64,000 nt of DNA, taken from the NCBI GenBank assembly GCA_022826905.1, contig JAJDUA010000034.1, positions 21,035-85,034 of the forward strand, read 5' to 3'. The position numbers and the translations under genes were made by a program. Within the stretch, counting starts at the first letter, position 1. Each line of letters begins with the position of its first letter. Source of the stretch: Candidatus Dadabacteria bacterium (lineage in GTDB: Bacteria > Desulfobacterota_D > UBA1144 > Nemesobacterales > Nemesobacteraceae). The notes below the pieces were generated by a model that saw only the letters and a program-made list of their open reading frames with translations, searched no databases and was not told where the DNA came from. Shown here piece by piece: positions 33,259 to 42,537 of the stretch.

Positions 33259-35673
33259 ATGATTTTTCCTCTTGGATGGCTTACCGACTACCTCAAAATT
33301 GACGTTTCTCCAGAAGAACTGGGAGAAATGCTCACCATGGCAGGCCTGGAGCTTGAAGCCCTTGAAGACAAGGGCAAGGCTCTTGCCGATGTCTGTGTCG
33401 CCCAGATAAGCAGCATCGAAAAGCATCCGAACGCCGACAGGCTGAGCGTCTGCGAGGTTACGGACGGAGAAACCCGCTACACGGTTGTCTGCGGTGCGGA
33501 CAACATGAAAAAAGGGGACAAGGTCGCTTTTGCCAAGGCCGGAACCGTTCTTCCCGTTACCTCGAAGTTTCCAGAAGGCCTCCAGATAAAACACTCCAAG
33601 ATCCGCGGAGAGAATTCCGAGGGGATGCTGTGTTCTGCGGATGAAATGGGTCTCTCGGGCGACGAAGACGGGATAATGATTCTTTCCTCCAAGGCCGAGC
33701 TTGGAACCAGCATGAACGAGCAGATCGGCTACGACGGCGTTATCTTCGAGGTGGGAATTACCCCTAACCGTCCTGACTGCATGAGTATTTTCGGGATCGC
33801 GAGAGAAGTCTCGGCAATACTGGGCGAGAATCTTCAGAAACCGGTATTTTCCTTAAAAGAGCAGGGGGAAAACATTTCGGAAAAGGCTGCCGTAGATGTT
33901 GAGGACGCGGAGTCGTGCCCCAGATACTGCTGTCGGCTCATTGAAGGAGTCAGAATCGGTCCTTCTCCCGCGTGGCTTCGGGAGAGGCTTGAGTACTGCG
34001 GAATCCGCTCCGTTAACAATGTCGTTGACGTTACGAACTTCATTTTGCTTGAGCAAGGACAGCCACTCCACGCTTTTGATTACGACAAGCTTGATCAGGG
34101 CCGAATTTCCGTCAGAAAAGCTAGGGACGGAGAGACGATAGAAACTCTTGACGGGGTCGAAAGAAAACTGCTTGCCGAGGATCTGGTTATTTGCAGCGGG
34201 GATCGTCCCGTCGCGCTTGCCGGAGTCATGGGCGGGTCCGACACCGAAATAGAGGACGCAACCAGCAATGTTCTGCTTGAGTCCGCTTACTTTTCTCCAA
34301 CCGGCATAAGGAAAACATCCAAGCGAACCGGCCTCAAGAGCGAATCTTCGAGCAGATTTGAAAAAGGCATCGATATAAACAACGTTTCGTTCGCGCTTGA
34401 CCGCGCCGCCGAGCTTATAAGCCGCCTATCCGGAGGAACAGTTGCTAGGGGGCTTATCGACGCGTATCCCGACCCGGTGAGCCAAAGGGAGATCTCTCTC
34501 TCAGTCGGCAAGGTCTGCAACCTGATCGGTATATCCACTGATTCCCAGGAGATAGCGGAACTTCTCGAGAGTCTTGGGTTTGAGGTTCTCAGCATCTCGG
34601 CCGATGAACTCTTGCTTCGGGTTCCGACTTTCAGAGTGGACATAGAGCGCGAGGTGGATATAGTCGAGGAAGTCGCCCGCCTCCTGGGTTACGATAACAT
34701 TCCCTCCGTCCTGCCGGAGGTTCCCATGGTGGCTCGAAAAACCAATGTGATAACCGTCATGGAGAAAAGGCTCAGGGACATTTTCGTCTCCTATGGTTTT
34801 CTCGAGGCTATAAACTACAGCTTTGAGTCTCCCGAGCTTCTCAGGACATTCGGCTTAGAGGAGTCGATCCGCGTTATGAACCCGATATCACGGGAGCTTT
34901 CGGAAATGAGGACGAGCATTCTTCCCTCCCTAGTGAAAAACGTGAGATTCAACCTCTCAAGGCAGAACCAGGATGTAAGACTTTTCGAATCCGCGAAGGT
35001 TTTTTACCCCAAAAACATGGACCAGCTGCCAAACGAAGTGAAGAAGTTTGCCGCGATTGCGACCGGAAAAAGGGCACCTGAGATATGGGACGGGGAAAAA
35101 TTCGACTTCTTCGACATAAAAAGCGTGCTTGAAAGAAGCTTGGAGGTCCTTTCGGTGGATTCAAGGATAGATTTTGAGTCCATTTCCCCCGATCATGGAT
35201 TCCTTTGGCCTGGAAAATCTTCCGCTGTGCTGGTTGACGGAAACGTTCTGGGGATGGTAGGGGAGCTTCATCCCCATCTTCTGGAAAAACTCGAAATAGG
35301 CGAAAGCGTGTACGTACTTGAACTCGACCTATCACTTCTCTCGGTCGTCTACAAGAGTTTCGAGAGAAAATTCTCCTCCCTTCCCAAATTCCCTTCCCTG
35401 CGGCGCGACATAGCGCTTGTGGTTGATGATGCGGTTCCGGTACGGGAAATTCTTTCGGTTATAAAAAAGGCGGATTCCGGTATAATAGAAAACGCTTGGG
35501 TGTTTGATGTTTATAAAGGGGATTCCCTTGAAGAAGGAAAAAAAAGCGTTGCGCTTTCCCTTATTCTTCGAAACAGGGAAAGGACCCTTACCGACGAGGA
35601 TGCGAACAGGGTTCAGCAGGATGTTCTTAAGAGTTTGGAAAAAACAATAGGGGCCGAATTGCGTTCGATTTAA
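33259..35673 (+). CDS. pheT: Phenylalanine-tRNA ligase beta subunit
   Basis: PheT pairs with PheS to charge tRNA-Phe and carries the editing site. The 804 residues follow the family order: a tRNA-binding EMAPII-like domain (VAQISSIEKHPNADRLSVCE), the B3/B4 editing core (NRPDCMSIFGIAREVSA; FDYDKL), B5 (VDIVEEVARLLGYDNIP), the catalytic-like core, and a C-terminal anticodon-binding FDX-ACB domain (FPSLRRDIALVVDD). No pheS lies upstream, where mnmE and an intergenic region stand instead. It is followed by ihfA, an arrangement shared with proteobacteria. Confidence 0.97.
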   Translation: MIFPLGWLTDYLKIDVSPEELGEMLTMAGLELEALEDKGKALADVCVAQISSIEKHPNADRLSVCEVTDGETRYTVVCGADNMKKGDKVAFAKAGTVLPVTSKFPEGLQIKHSKIRGENSEGMLCSADEMGLSGDEDGIMILSSKAELGTSMNEQIGYDGVIFEVGITPNRPDCMSIFGIAREVSAILGENLQKPVFSLKEQGENISEKAAVDVEDAESCPRYCCRLIEGVRIGPSPAWLRERLEYCGIRSVNNVVDVTNFILLEQGQPLHAFDYDKLDQGRISVRKARDGETIETLDGVERKLLAEDLVICSGDRPVALAGVMGGSDTEIEDATSNVLLESAYFSPTGIRKTSKRTGLKSESSSRFEKGIDINNVSFALDRAAELISRLSGGTVARGLIDAYPDPVSQREISLSVGKVCNLIGISTDSQEIAELLESLGFEVLSISADELLLRVPTFRVDIEREVDIVEEVARLLGYDNIPSVLPEVPMVARKTNVITVMEKRLRDIFVSYGFLEAINYSFESPELLRTFGLEESIRVMNPISRELSEMRTSILPSLVKNVRFNLSRQNQDVRLFESAKVFYPKNMDQLPNEVKKFAAIATGKRAPEIWDGEKFDFFDIKSVLERSLEVLSVDSRIDFESISPDHGFLWPGKSSAVLVDGNVLGMVGELHPHLLEKLEIGESVYVLELDLSLLSVVYKSFERKFSSLPKFPSLRRDIALVVDDAVPVREILSVIKKADSGIIENAWVFDVYKGDSLEEGKKSVALSLILRNRERTLTDEDANRVQQDVLKSLEKTIGAELRSI

Positions 35674-35688
35674 AAAGGGGGGCTTTTC

Positions 35689-35976
35689 ATGACGAAGAAG
35701 GATCTGGCAGGCGTTTTATACGAGGAAATAGGGTTTTCGAGAAGGGAATCCGCTGAGATAGTAAACTTTTTTTTCGATTTGATGAGAAAGGAGCTTATAG
35801 CCGGTGAAGAGGTGAAACTCCCGGGGTTCGGAACCTTCAGGGTCACGAGAAGGAAATCCCGGATAGGAAGAAACCCTTCCACTGGAGAGGAAGTAGACAT
35901 ACCTTCCCGCCTCACGGTCGTTTTCAAGCCAAGCAGGTTCCTCAGGAAAAAGATTGACCAGAAACAGGGGGATTAA
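35689..35976 (+). CDS. ihfA: Integration host factor alpha subunit (HU/IHF family)
   Basis: This 95-residue DNA-bending protein has the family pattern MTKKDLAGVLYEEIGFSRRE and the arm PGFGTFRVTRRKSRIGRNPS with the proline that intercalates in DNA (RNPSTGE). The position after pheT, plus the alpha-type arm, favours IHF-alpha over HU. AAAGGGGGG precedes the ATG. IHF needs a beta subunit, which is not in this window. It overlaps the next gene by 23 bases if the TTG start there is right. Confidence 0.92.
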   Translation: MTKKDLAGVLYEEIGFSRRESAEIVNFFFDLMRKELIAGEEVKLPGFGTFRVTRRKSRIGRNPSTGEEVDIPSRLTVVFKPSRFLRKKIDQKQGD

Positions 35977-36655
35977 AATACCAGACTCAAAACCTCCCCA
36001 ATCTTCTTTTTTCAAGCAGAGCTTCATTGCTGGCATCCTGATTATCGTCCCTTTCGGGGTGACCATTTTCGTCCTCTACAAGCTGATAAAGTGGATGCTT
36101 TTCTTTTTCAGCACCGGTCCCGCCGGGATACTCCACCATTTCATAGACGTCCCGCCTTACGTGTTTCAGGGAATCTCTTTCCTAATAGGGATCGTTGCCA
36201 CATTGCTGCTGATCATTTTCCTGGGGGCCGTTACCAGGAACTTCGTTGGCAGGAGAATGCTTCTGTTCGGCGAGTCTCTTATCTCGAAGATTCCGCTTGC
36301 CAGAACTTTCTACGTGAGCGTGAAGCAGGTTGTGCAGACGCTTTTTTTCACCTCCCAGATACAGAGCATGAGTAGAGTTGTGCTGGTCGAGTACCCGAGA
36401 AAAGGGATCCACGCCGTAGCTTTCGTAACGGGAGTTACGGAGGCCGGGAGGGGCCATAACGCGACGGACCATGCGCTTGTCAGCCTGTTTGTCCCCACGA
36501 CGCCGAATCCGACAAGCGGCATTTACATTATGGTTCCGGAGGAGGATCTGCAGGAACTGAATATTTCCGTAGAAGACGCGTTTCGGCTTATAGTTTCCGC
36601 CGGGATTTCTCAGAGCGACTCCGATGTTTCTGGGCAAGATCAGAAAAACAGTTGA
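35954..36655 (+). CDS. DUF502 family integral membrane protein
   Basis: The 233 residues show DUF502: two membrane helices (QSFIAGILIIVPFGVTIFVLY, about 22-43; FQGISFLIGIVATLLLIIF, about 71-90), then SKIPLARTFYVSVKQVVQTL and a soluble beta-rich domain with FVPTTPNPTSGIYIMVPEED. The function of the family is not known. The start is uncertain. TTG 35954 overlaps ihfA, and an ATT at 35972 behind a G run is another possibility. The 3' end overlaps tilS by 32 bases. Confidence 0.86.
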   Translation: MTRNRGIKIPDSKPPQSSFFKQSFIAGILIIVPFGVTIFVLYKLIKWMLFFFSTGPAGILHHFIDVPPYVFQGISFLIGIVATLLLIIFLGAVTRNFVGRRMLLFGESLISKIPLARTFYVSVKQVVQTLFFTSQIQSMSRVVLVEYPRKGIHAVAFVTGVTEAGRGHNATDHALVSLFVPTTPNPTSGIYIMVPEEDLQELNISVEDAFRLIVSAGISQSDSDVSGQDQKNS

Positions 36656-38039
36656 TTCCTTCGGGATGATCGCTCCCGGGGACGTGATCGTCGCGGGAGT
36701 GTCCGGGGGGTCAGACTCCATGGCGCTTCTCCTTGCTCTTTTGGACCTGCGGGAGTTTTATCCGGGCACGGAAGTGGTTGTTTCCCACGTCAATCACGGG
36801 TTAAGGGGCGGCGAATCGGATGAAGACGCGGAATTTGTCAGGGAAGCGGCCGAGCGGCTCGGACTTGCGTTTGAGTGCGTGCGGGTAGATACTGAGGGCT
36901 TCAGAAAAAAACACGGACTTTCACTCGAGGACGCCGCTAGGGAGCTTCGCTACGGTTTTTTCAACGAAATTCTGGAGAAACGTTCGGCTCAGAGGATCGC
37001 CACGGCGCACACACTTAATGATCAGGCCGAGACGGTCATAATGAGATTCATAAGAGGGAGCGGCTCCCAGGGGCTTGCCGGGATAAGACCCTTGAGCGGC
37101 AACATAATACGTCCGCTCATAAACGTTACCAAGTTCGAAGCTAGGGAGTATCTTCGGTCAACAGGTGTATCCTGGAGAGAGGATTCGACCAACAGTTCGG
37201 ACGAATTCCTTAGAAACAGGGTAAGAAATGAACTTGTCCCCCTGCTTGAGAGCTATAACCCGTCCGTCGAGCAGGTTCTCTCCCGTGTGGCGGCGGTATG
37301 CGCCGCGGAGGCGGATTTCATTTCGGCCGAAGCCGATGAGAGATTCGGGAAACTTGCCCGCGTCGTAGAGGGGTGCGTTCTGGGAAACGTGGAGAAATTT
37401 CTCGGGGAACCTAGCGCTATCAGGTTCTCCGTGATGAGAAAATCGATTCTGGCCGTAAAGGGAGACTTGAACTCGGTTTCCGCCAAGCATCTTTTCTCGA
37501 TTGACGAGGTGTTGCGCTCCGGGGAGACATCGGCGGAGGTGAATCTTCCCGGCAGAGTGGTTTTTCACATGGGTCATGGGGTTTTCTTTTTCGCGCGCGA
37601 GGAGAATTTTCTCGAGTTCCCGGCAACCGAGATAAGAGGTTGCGGAACCCACAGGGTTTCCCGGGACCTTGAGGTAACAGTTGAGCTTACAGATGACGTT
37701 TCTCTCTGGGGCGCAGCCGAAGTGGGGTACTTTGCGCCCGAAAAAATCAGTTTTCCCGTAACGCTCAGGAGTTTTTCCGACGGAGACTCGTTTGTTCCGC
37801 TGGGAATGAGAGGAACCAAGAAACTCAAGGATTTTTTCATTGACGAGAAAATACCGAGATTCCTGAGAAAGAAAGTGCCGGTTTTTGAAACCCGTGACGG
37901 GATAATCTGGGTTGGGGGGTTAAGAACGGACAACAGGTTCAAGGCGGATGATACAAAGAGTCCGTGGCTGCGGGCAAGCATCAGAGGTTCTTCCCAGAAG
38001 CTGATTGACTTGGCGAGGAGGGCTCCCCGGCCGTCTTAG
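36624..38039 (+). CDS. tilS: tRNA(Ile)-lysidine synthase TilS
   Basis: TilS attaches lysine to C34 of tRNA-Ile2 (CAU), switching it to read AUA. The 471 residues have the PP-loop SGGSDS at 27-32, HVNHGLRGGESDEDAEFV near 55-72, ATAHTLNDQAETVIMRFIRG near 131-150 and a C-terminal TilS substrate domain (FVPLGMRGTKKLKDFFIDEK). It overlaps the DUF502 gene by 32 bases. The stop overlaps the convergent ROK gene by three bases. Confidence 0.95.
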   Translation: MFLGKIRKTVDSFGMIAPGDVIVAGVSGGSDSMALLLALLDLREFYPGTEVVVSHVNHGLRGGESDEDAEFVREAAERLGLAFECVRVDTEGFRKKHGLSLEDAARELRYGFFNEILEKRSAQRIATAHTLNDQAETVIMRFIRGSGSQGLAGIRPLSGNIIRPLINVTKFEAREYLRSTGVSWREDSTNSSDEFLRNRVRNELVPLLESYNPSVEQVLSRVAAVCAAEADFISAEADERFGKLARVVEGCVLGNVEKFLGEPSAIRFSVMRKSILAVKGDLNSVSAKHLFSIDEVLRSGETSAEVNLPGRVVFHMGHGVFFFAREENFLEFPATEIRGCGTHRVSRDLEVTVELTDDVSLWGAAEVGYFAPEKISFPVTLRSFSDGDSFVPLGMRGTKKLKDFFIDEKIPRFLRKKVPVFETRDGIIWVGGLRTDNRFKADDTKSPWLRASIRGSSQKLIDLARRAPRPS

Positions 38040-38980
38040 CAATTCTCCTCGAGTCCGCTTTCGGCCAGGTAGCACGCCCCCAGCACCCCCGCGTCGTCTC
38101 CAAGGACGGCTCTTTTTATCTGAAGTCCCCTAGCCGCTTTACTAATGCACCTTCTTTCGGTTTCCTCGGTGGTTTTCCCGATAAAAAGTTCCCAGGCACC
38201 CGAAAGCCCTCCGCCCACTACCACCGTCCTTATGTCAAGGATATTTACGAGAATCGATATTGCTACTCCGAGATTCGCACCGAAATCATTCCATACGGAG
38301 ATTGCCGCCGGGTCTTTTTCCCGCGCGAGCTCCGCCAGACGTTCAGGGAAGGCTGATTCTTCAACGTCGGAGAATTTTTCGCGGAGTTTCGGGTTCTCGC
38401 GGACGATTCTCCTTATTGCTACCTGCGAAACGTAAGCTTCAACGCAGCCTCTTGAACCGCCGGCGCAAGGGGGTCCCGACGGGTTGATCGTCATGTGCCC
38501 CAATTCCCCGGCAAAGCCGTTTTCTCCAGTCCAGAGTTTTCCGTCGAGTATTATTCCGCCCCCGAATCCTGTTCCCAGCGTTATCATTACCATCGAGTTC
38601 GAGCCCCTGCCCGCCCCCGCTCGGTATTCTCCTATGGCCGCGCAGGTGGCGTCGTTTTCGATAAAAACGGGCGTTGCGGTTCCAATTCTTTCCGAAAGGA
38701 CTTGCGCAAACGGAAAATCCCTCGTCTCGGCTATGTTCGGGCCCTGAACAAGAATGCCGTTTGCGCTGTCAACAGTTCCCGGCACCCCTATCCCGATCGC
38801 CGATATCTCCTGTCTTGAGAATTCTTTTATGAAGCCAACTAGGTTCTCCATGAGCCGGGAGATGCCCGCGGAGGCGTCCGAACGGATTTTCCCCTCCCCG
38901 AGAGTATCCCCTTGCCCGGAGATGATTTTTCCTCTCAGATTGGTTCCCCCTATATCTATGCCAAGGAATTTTCGCTTCAT
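38036..38980 (-). CDS. ROK family sugar kinase (glucokinase-like)
   Basis: The 314 residues begin FLGIDIGGTNLRGKII (ATP phosphate loop). They contain GVPGTVDSANGI, FIENDATCAAIGE with the catalytic Asp, GTGFGGGIILDGKLWTG and the ROK signature GELGHMTINPSG. The zinc motif usually written CxCGxxGCxE is CAGGSRGCVE here, so its second cysteine is replaced by Gly. The substrate is probably glucose or another hexose, but ROK kinases vary. ATG 38980 follows GGGAAG closely; an upstream in-frame start lacks family sequence. Confidence 0.88.
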   Translation of the reverse strand: MKRKFLGIDIGGTNLRGKIISGQGDTLGEGKIRSDASAGISRLMENLVGFIKEFSRQEISAIGIGVPGTVDSANGILVQGPNIAETRDFPFAQVLSERIGTATPVFIENDATCAAIGEYRAGAGRGSNSMVMITLGTGFGGGIILDGKLWTGENGFAGELGHMTINPSGPPCAGGSRGCVEAYVSQVAIRRIVRENPKLREKFSDVEESAFPERLAELAREKDPAAISVWNDFGANLGVAISILVNILDIRTVVVGGGLSGAWELFIGKTTEETERRCISKAARGLQIKRAVLGDDAGVLGACYLAESGLEENC

Positions 38981-39181
38981 TCTTCCCTTTTCTGAACTGA
39001 AAAACATGGGCCGTTGGACTAAACCGCCCTGAAGCTCCTATTTTACCAGTATTTTTCAAAAGATATCGCCCCTCCGCCGATCAAAGACGCGGGTTTTTGC
39101 GTAAGCCTAGTATATAAGTTTATACTTATTCGCGGGTGTTTCGCGTCTTATATTCTTCCTTCGGAGAACCAGAAGGTTTAT

Positions 39182-40486
39182 ATGTATATAATTCCCAATC
39201 AAAAAACCGTAGCTGTCCTGTCAGCCGTTTTCCTCCTCTTTATCTACCTTTCCTGCGAGAGACCCTCGGAGGTTCCGAGCCCCGGGTCAATGCGGGCGGT
39301 TCCCGCATTTCCCGAGATGAACGACGATCTTTTTCCCGAGGGACTAAAGGAATCCATCGGCGCAAGCGTCGAGAAACTTTCGCAGAAAAAAAATTCCCAG
39401 CTCGTTTTCGGACAGAAAACCGTCTCCGCGGGGGACTACGCTCTGGCACTCGGTTATCTTCTCGCCAAGCTTGAAGCGGGTGTCAGTAAGGATGATTTCA
39501 TAAAGGATGTAAGGGAAAATTTCGACTTCTACGGCTTTCCGGGAAAACCTTGGGGCAAGGTTTTTATAACCTCTTACTTCTCGCCGGTACTTTCTGCCTC
39601 CCGGACCAGAACACCGCAGCACACACAGCCGCTTTACGGAGTTCCCGACGACCTGGTGCGCTTGCGGATAGACAGGTTCGTCGAGCGGTTCGAGAGATTT
39701 TCGTTTCTCGAGGACGACAAAATCACTCGGGGAAAGCTTCAGTCCCTTTACGGCAGGGTCGCCTCCGGAGGTCTCGGCAGAACTTCCGAACTGGTTCCCT
39801 ATTACTCACGAAGCGAGATAGACTCCGGGGGAAGGCTCCGGGGGAAAAGGCTCGAGATCGCATGGGTAGACCCTGTTGACGCGTTTTTTCTTCAGATACA
39901 GGGCTCGGGTAAAATAAGGTTCACAGACGGAGAGGAGCGGGTTGTGGGCTACGCGGCCCAGAACGGGCACGATTACGTGGCAATAGGGAAATTTCTCTTC
40001 GAGTGGATTCCCAAGGAAAAAATGAGCCTTTGGGCGATAGAAAGCCACCTGAGGTCCCTCTCCTACGCAGAGAGAATGGAGATTCTTTACAAAAACCCGA
40101 GTTACATTTTCTTCCGCGGGCTTCCAGGGAAACCCGAGACTTCTTTCGGAACGGAAGTCGTTGACGGCAGGACCATAGCCACCGACAAGGCCTTTTTCCC
40201 CAAGGGGGCTCTGGCGTTCATGGAGTTTGAGAGACCGGTTTTCGAAACTCCCTCTTCGGTCGAGCCGTCGCAGTGGAAGCCGGTTTCCCGTTTTGTCGTT
40301 AACCACGACAGCGGGGGAGCTATAAAAGGGGCCCGTCGCGCCGACCTTTTCTGGGGAGAGGGAAAAGACGCCTCACGGCACGCGGGTGTGATGAAAAACT
40401 GGGGAAAGTTCTTCTATTTGGTGCCGAAGGGGGAATTCCTTGCGGTGCTTAGGGGAAAAAACGGCGGGCAGAGCCCAGGAGGATGA
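39182..40486 (+). CDS. mltA: Membrane-bound lytic murein transglycosylase A (MltA-like)
   Basis: MltA cleaves peptidoglycan to 1,6-anhydromuramyl products. The 434 residues start with a lipoprotein signal ending in the lipobox-like LFIYLSC (Cys25), so it probably sits in the outer membrane. The MltA barrel region includes TSYFSPVLSASRTRTPQHTQ, PLYGVPDDLV and DAFFLQIQGSGKIRF. The C-terminal 3D domain (VNHDSGGAIKGARRADLFWG) carries the catalytic Asp pattern. The stop overlaps the Shine-Dalgarno region of the next gene. Confidence 0.92.
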   Translation: MYIIPNQKTVAVLSAVFLLFIYLSCERPSEVPSPGSMRAVPAFPEMNDDLFPEGLKESIGASVEKLSQKKNSQLVFGQKTVSAGDYALALGYLLAKLEAGVSKDDFIKDVRENFDFYGFPGKPWGKVFITSYFSPVLSASRTRTPQHTQPLYGVPDDLVRLRIDRFVERFERFSFLEDDKITRGKLQSLYGRVASGGLGRTSELVPYYSRSEIDSGGRLRGKRLEIAWVDPVDAFFLQIQGSGKIRFTDGEERVVGYAAQNGHDYVAIGKFLFEWIPKEKMSLWAIESHLRSLSYAERMEILYKNPSYIFFRGLPGKPETSFGTEVVDGRTIATDKAFFPKGALAFMEFERPVFETPSSVEPSQWKPVSRFVVNHDSGGAIKGARRADLFWGEGKDASRHAGVMKNWGKFFYLVPKGEFLAVLRGKNGGQSPGG

Positions 40487-40487
40487 G

Positions 40488-41423
40488 ATGACCGACGAAA
40501 AAGCGCTTGCATGTTCCCAGATGTCTTCTCTTAGCGGAGAACATCTGTACGGAACCGCTCCCGAGGTAAAAAACTGGTTTGTGCTCGAGTACTCCGGTGT
40601 ATGGAAGAAAGACGCTTTTATTCAAAGCGCGCTTCCGGAAGAAGTAAAAGACCACCTTGGAGGATTTCTCTCGTCTTTTGAGGACTCAAGGATTCAGCTG
40701 ATAGGAGGACCGGGCCCAAGCAAGGGCAATCTCGCTTTTTACTACGCCCATTGTTCTGAATTCTCCCCGAAACTCTACAGATTCGAAGTAGAACGCTACG
40801 AGGATCTTCTCTCGATAGATCTTGCGGAACTCGTCCGCACCGGTGAGATAGAGAAATTTTCCTGCGAAGAAAGTCTAGTTCTGGTCTGCACCCACGGAGC
40901 CCATGATGGATGCTGTGCGGTCGCAGGACCGGGGGTTTACAAAGAACTTCTCAAAAAAGAGGGGCTTTCCGCGTGGAGAACCACCCATGTCGGGGGCCAC
41001 CGCTTTGCCGCCAACCTCATCATGCTTCCAGAGGGCATATACTACGGAAGGGTAAACGGAGAAAACCTAGAGGATGTGGTTTCCTCTCACCTTCGCGGCG
41101 AGATATTTCTTGACTGTTACAGGGGAAGGTCGTGTTTTTCCCAGACTTCTCAGGTTTCTGATTATTTCTTAAGGAAAGAAACAGAAAAACTCGGCATTTA
41201 CGATATAAGGTGGCAATTCGAGAAGGATCAGGAGGACTATACATCGGTTGAGTTCTCAGTGGAGGGGCAAAATGCGGTTTACGGCGTAAACACAGTGGTC
41301 ATGAACTACGGAGTGAGTCTCCAGACGAGCTGTGATTCAACGGAAGTAAAGAGAATACCTCAGTTCTTTTTCTACAGCATGATACTCTATGAGCCGCAGA
41401 CGGGAGAGAAAGAAGACTCCTGA
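40488..41423 (+). CDS. Sucrase/ferredoxin-like family protein
   Basis: The 311 residues match the Suc_Fer-like family, which contains a thioredoxin-like [2Fe-2S] ferredoxin domain. Motifs seen are LVCTHGAHDGCCAVAGPGVY (near 130-149) and THVGGHRFAANLIMLPEG (near 166-183), with conserved cysteines and histidines able to bind a cluster. Electron transfer is likely; the partner is unknown. AGGAGG lies five bases before the ATG, which overlaps the region of the mltA stop, so the pair is probably co-transcribed. Confidence 0.85.
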   Translation: MTDEKALACSQMSSLSGEHLYGTAPEVKNWFVLEYSGVWKKDAFIQSALPEEVKDHLGGFLSSFEDSRIQLIGGPGPSKGNLAFYYAHCSEFSPKLYRFEVERYEDLLSIDLAELVRTGEIEKFSCEESLVLVCTHGAHDGCCAVAGPGVYKELLKKEGLSAWRTTHVGGHRFAANLIMLPEGIYYGRVNGENLEDVVSSHLRGEIFLDCYRGRSCFSQTSQVSDYFLRKETEKLGIYDIRWQFEKDQEDYTSVEFSVEGQNAVYGVNTVVMNYGVSLQTSCDSTEVKRIPQFFFYSMILYEPQTGEKEDS

Positions 41424-41433
41424 TAGGCCTTGG

Positions 41434-42387
41434 CTAGGGTGAGGTACGCCTGCGCCCTAGGGATTCCACAAAATCTAGGATGTCCTGCGAAAGACGCATT
41501 GAGCTTTGCTCGTCGGGGATTACGGTGTCTGTGACCAAAACGCTTACTTCCAGGGCTTCTATGGCGGCCGCCTCTCCCGCATCCGAGCGGTCGATTACGA
41601 GCACGTCCAGAAAATCGGCGTAAAGCCTGGCCACCTGGGTCGAAGAGGCCTCCATTCCAAGTCCCCTCATGAGCTTGTCCGCCGGACCCTTAAGGGGTTT
41701 TCCGCGCATAAGGGGGCTCACGGCAACCTTTACTCCCGGCGTGCCGACTAGCCTCTCCTTTATTTCCTTTATCTCGAGTATGGGTCCTATGCTGATTATT
41801 GGGTTGCTCGGGCATATGATCACAAGGTCGGCGTCATTTATCGAGTCAAGAACCAGCGGGGCTGCGGAAGCCTCGCGCGCCCCTTTTATCTTGACTCCGC
41901 GTACCTCGGGACGCATCGCATGCTTTATGTAGTATTCCTGGAAGTGCATCTCGCCCGCATCCGTTTCTATCCATGTCTCGACCCTGTCGTCGCTCATGGG
42001 CAGTATGCGCATTTCCCCGAGCCCGAAGCGCTGCGCTATCTTCGAAGTGGATTCGCTGAGGGTTCCCCCGGCGTCGATGACGGCTTTTCTGAACAGGTGG
42101 GTGGCGAGGTCCCTGTCGCCAAGCCCGAACCACGTCGGAAAACCGAACCTCGCGGCGGCGCCCAGGAATTCGAACGTGTCGCCGTGAAGCCCCCACCCTT
42201 TTTTTTCGTCTATACTCCCCGAGAGCCTGTAGATTATGGTGTCTATGTCCGGAGAAACCCTCATTCCGTAAAGATCCATGTCATCCGCAGTGTTCACTAT
42301 TACGGTGAGTTCCGACGGGGGAATTATCCCCGTGAGTCCCTTAAGGAATTTCGCGGCTCCGCTTCCGCCGCCAAGCGCCGTTATCAT
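41434..42387 (-). CDS. cofD: 2-phospho-L-lactate transferase CofD
   Basis: CofD joins the GTP-activated acid made by CofC to the deazaflavin Fo, giving F420-0 or its dehydro form. The 317 residues start MITALGGGSGAAKFLKGL, with VNTADDMDLYGMRVSPDIDT near 38-57, FGLGDRDLATHLFRK and ICPSNPIISIGPIL. I chose ATG 42387, with GGAG eight bases upstream; a TTG 21 bases earlier is possible. It lies convergent with the sucrase/ferredoxin-like gene. Together with cofC it shows at least part of an F420 pathway; Fo synthase and CofE are not in the window. Confidence 0.92.
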   Translation of the reverse strand: MITALGGGSGAAKFLKGLTGIIPPSELTVIVNTADDMDLYGMRVSPDIDTIIYRLSGSIDEKKGWGLHGDTFEFLGAAARFGFPTWFGLGDRDLATHLFRKAVIDAGGTLSESTSKIAQRFGLGEMRILPMSDDRVETWIETDAGEMHFQEYYIKHAMRPEVRGVKIKGAREASAAPLVLDSINDADLVIICPSNPIISIGPILEIKEIKERLVGTPGVKVAVSPLMRGKPLKGPADKLMRGLGMEASSTQVARLYADFLDVLVIDRSDAGEAAAIEALEVSVLVTDTVIPDEQSSMRLSQDILDFVESLGRRRTSP

Positions 42388-42537
42388 CTGAATTTCTCCG
42401 TGCCCCAAGCTATTTCACCTGTAAGCTATTTAAGCCCCTTATCCGTGTCAAGCCGGGAACCGCACGCCTACTCCGGCAGCTTGAAAGTTGATACCGGCTC
42501 ATATAGAGTTTAGTTCGTCTTTTCAAGGAAAACCCCG

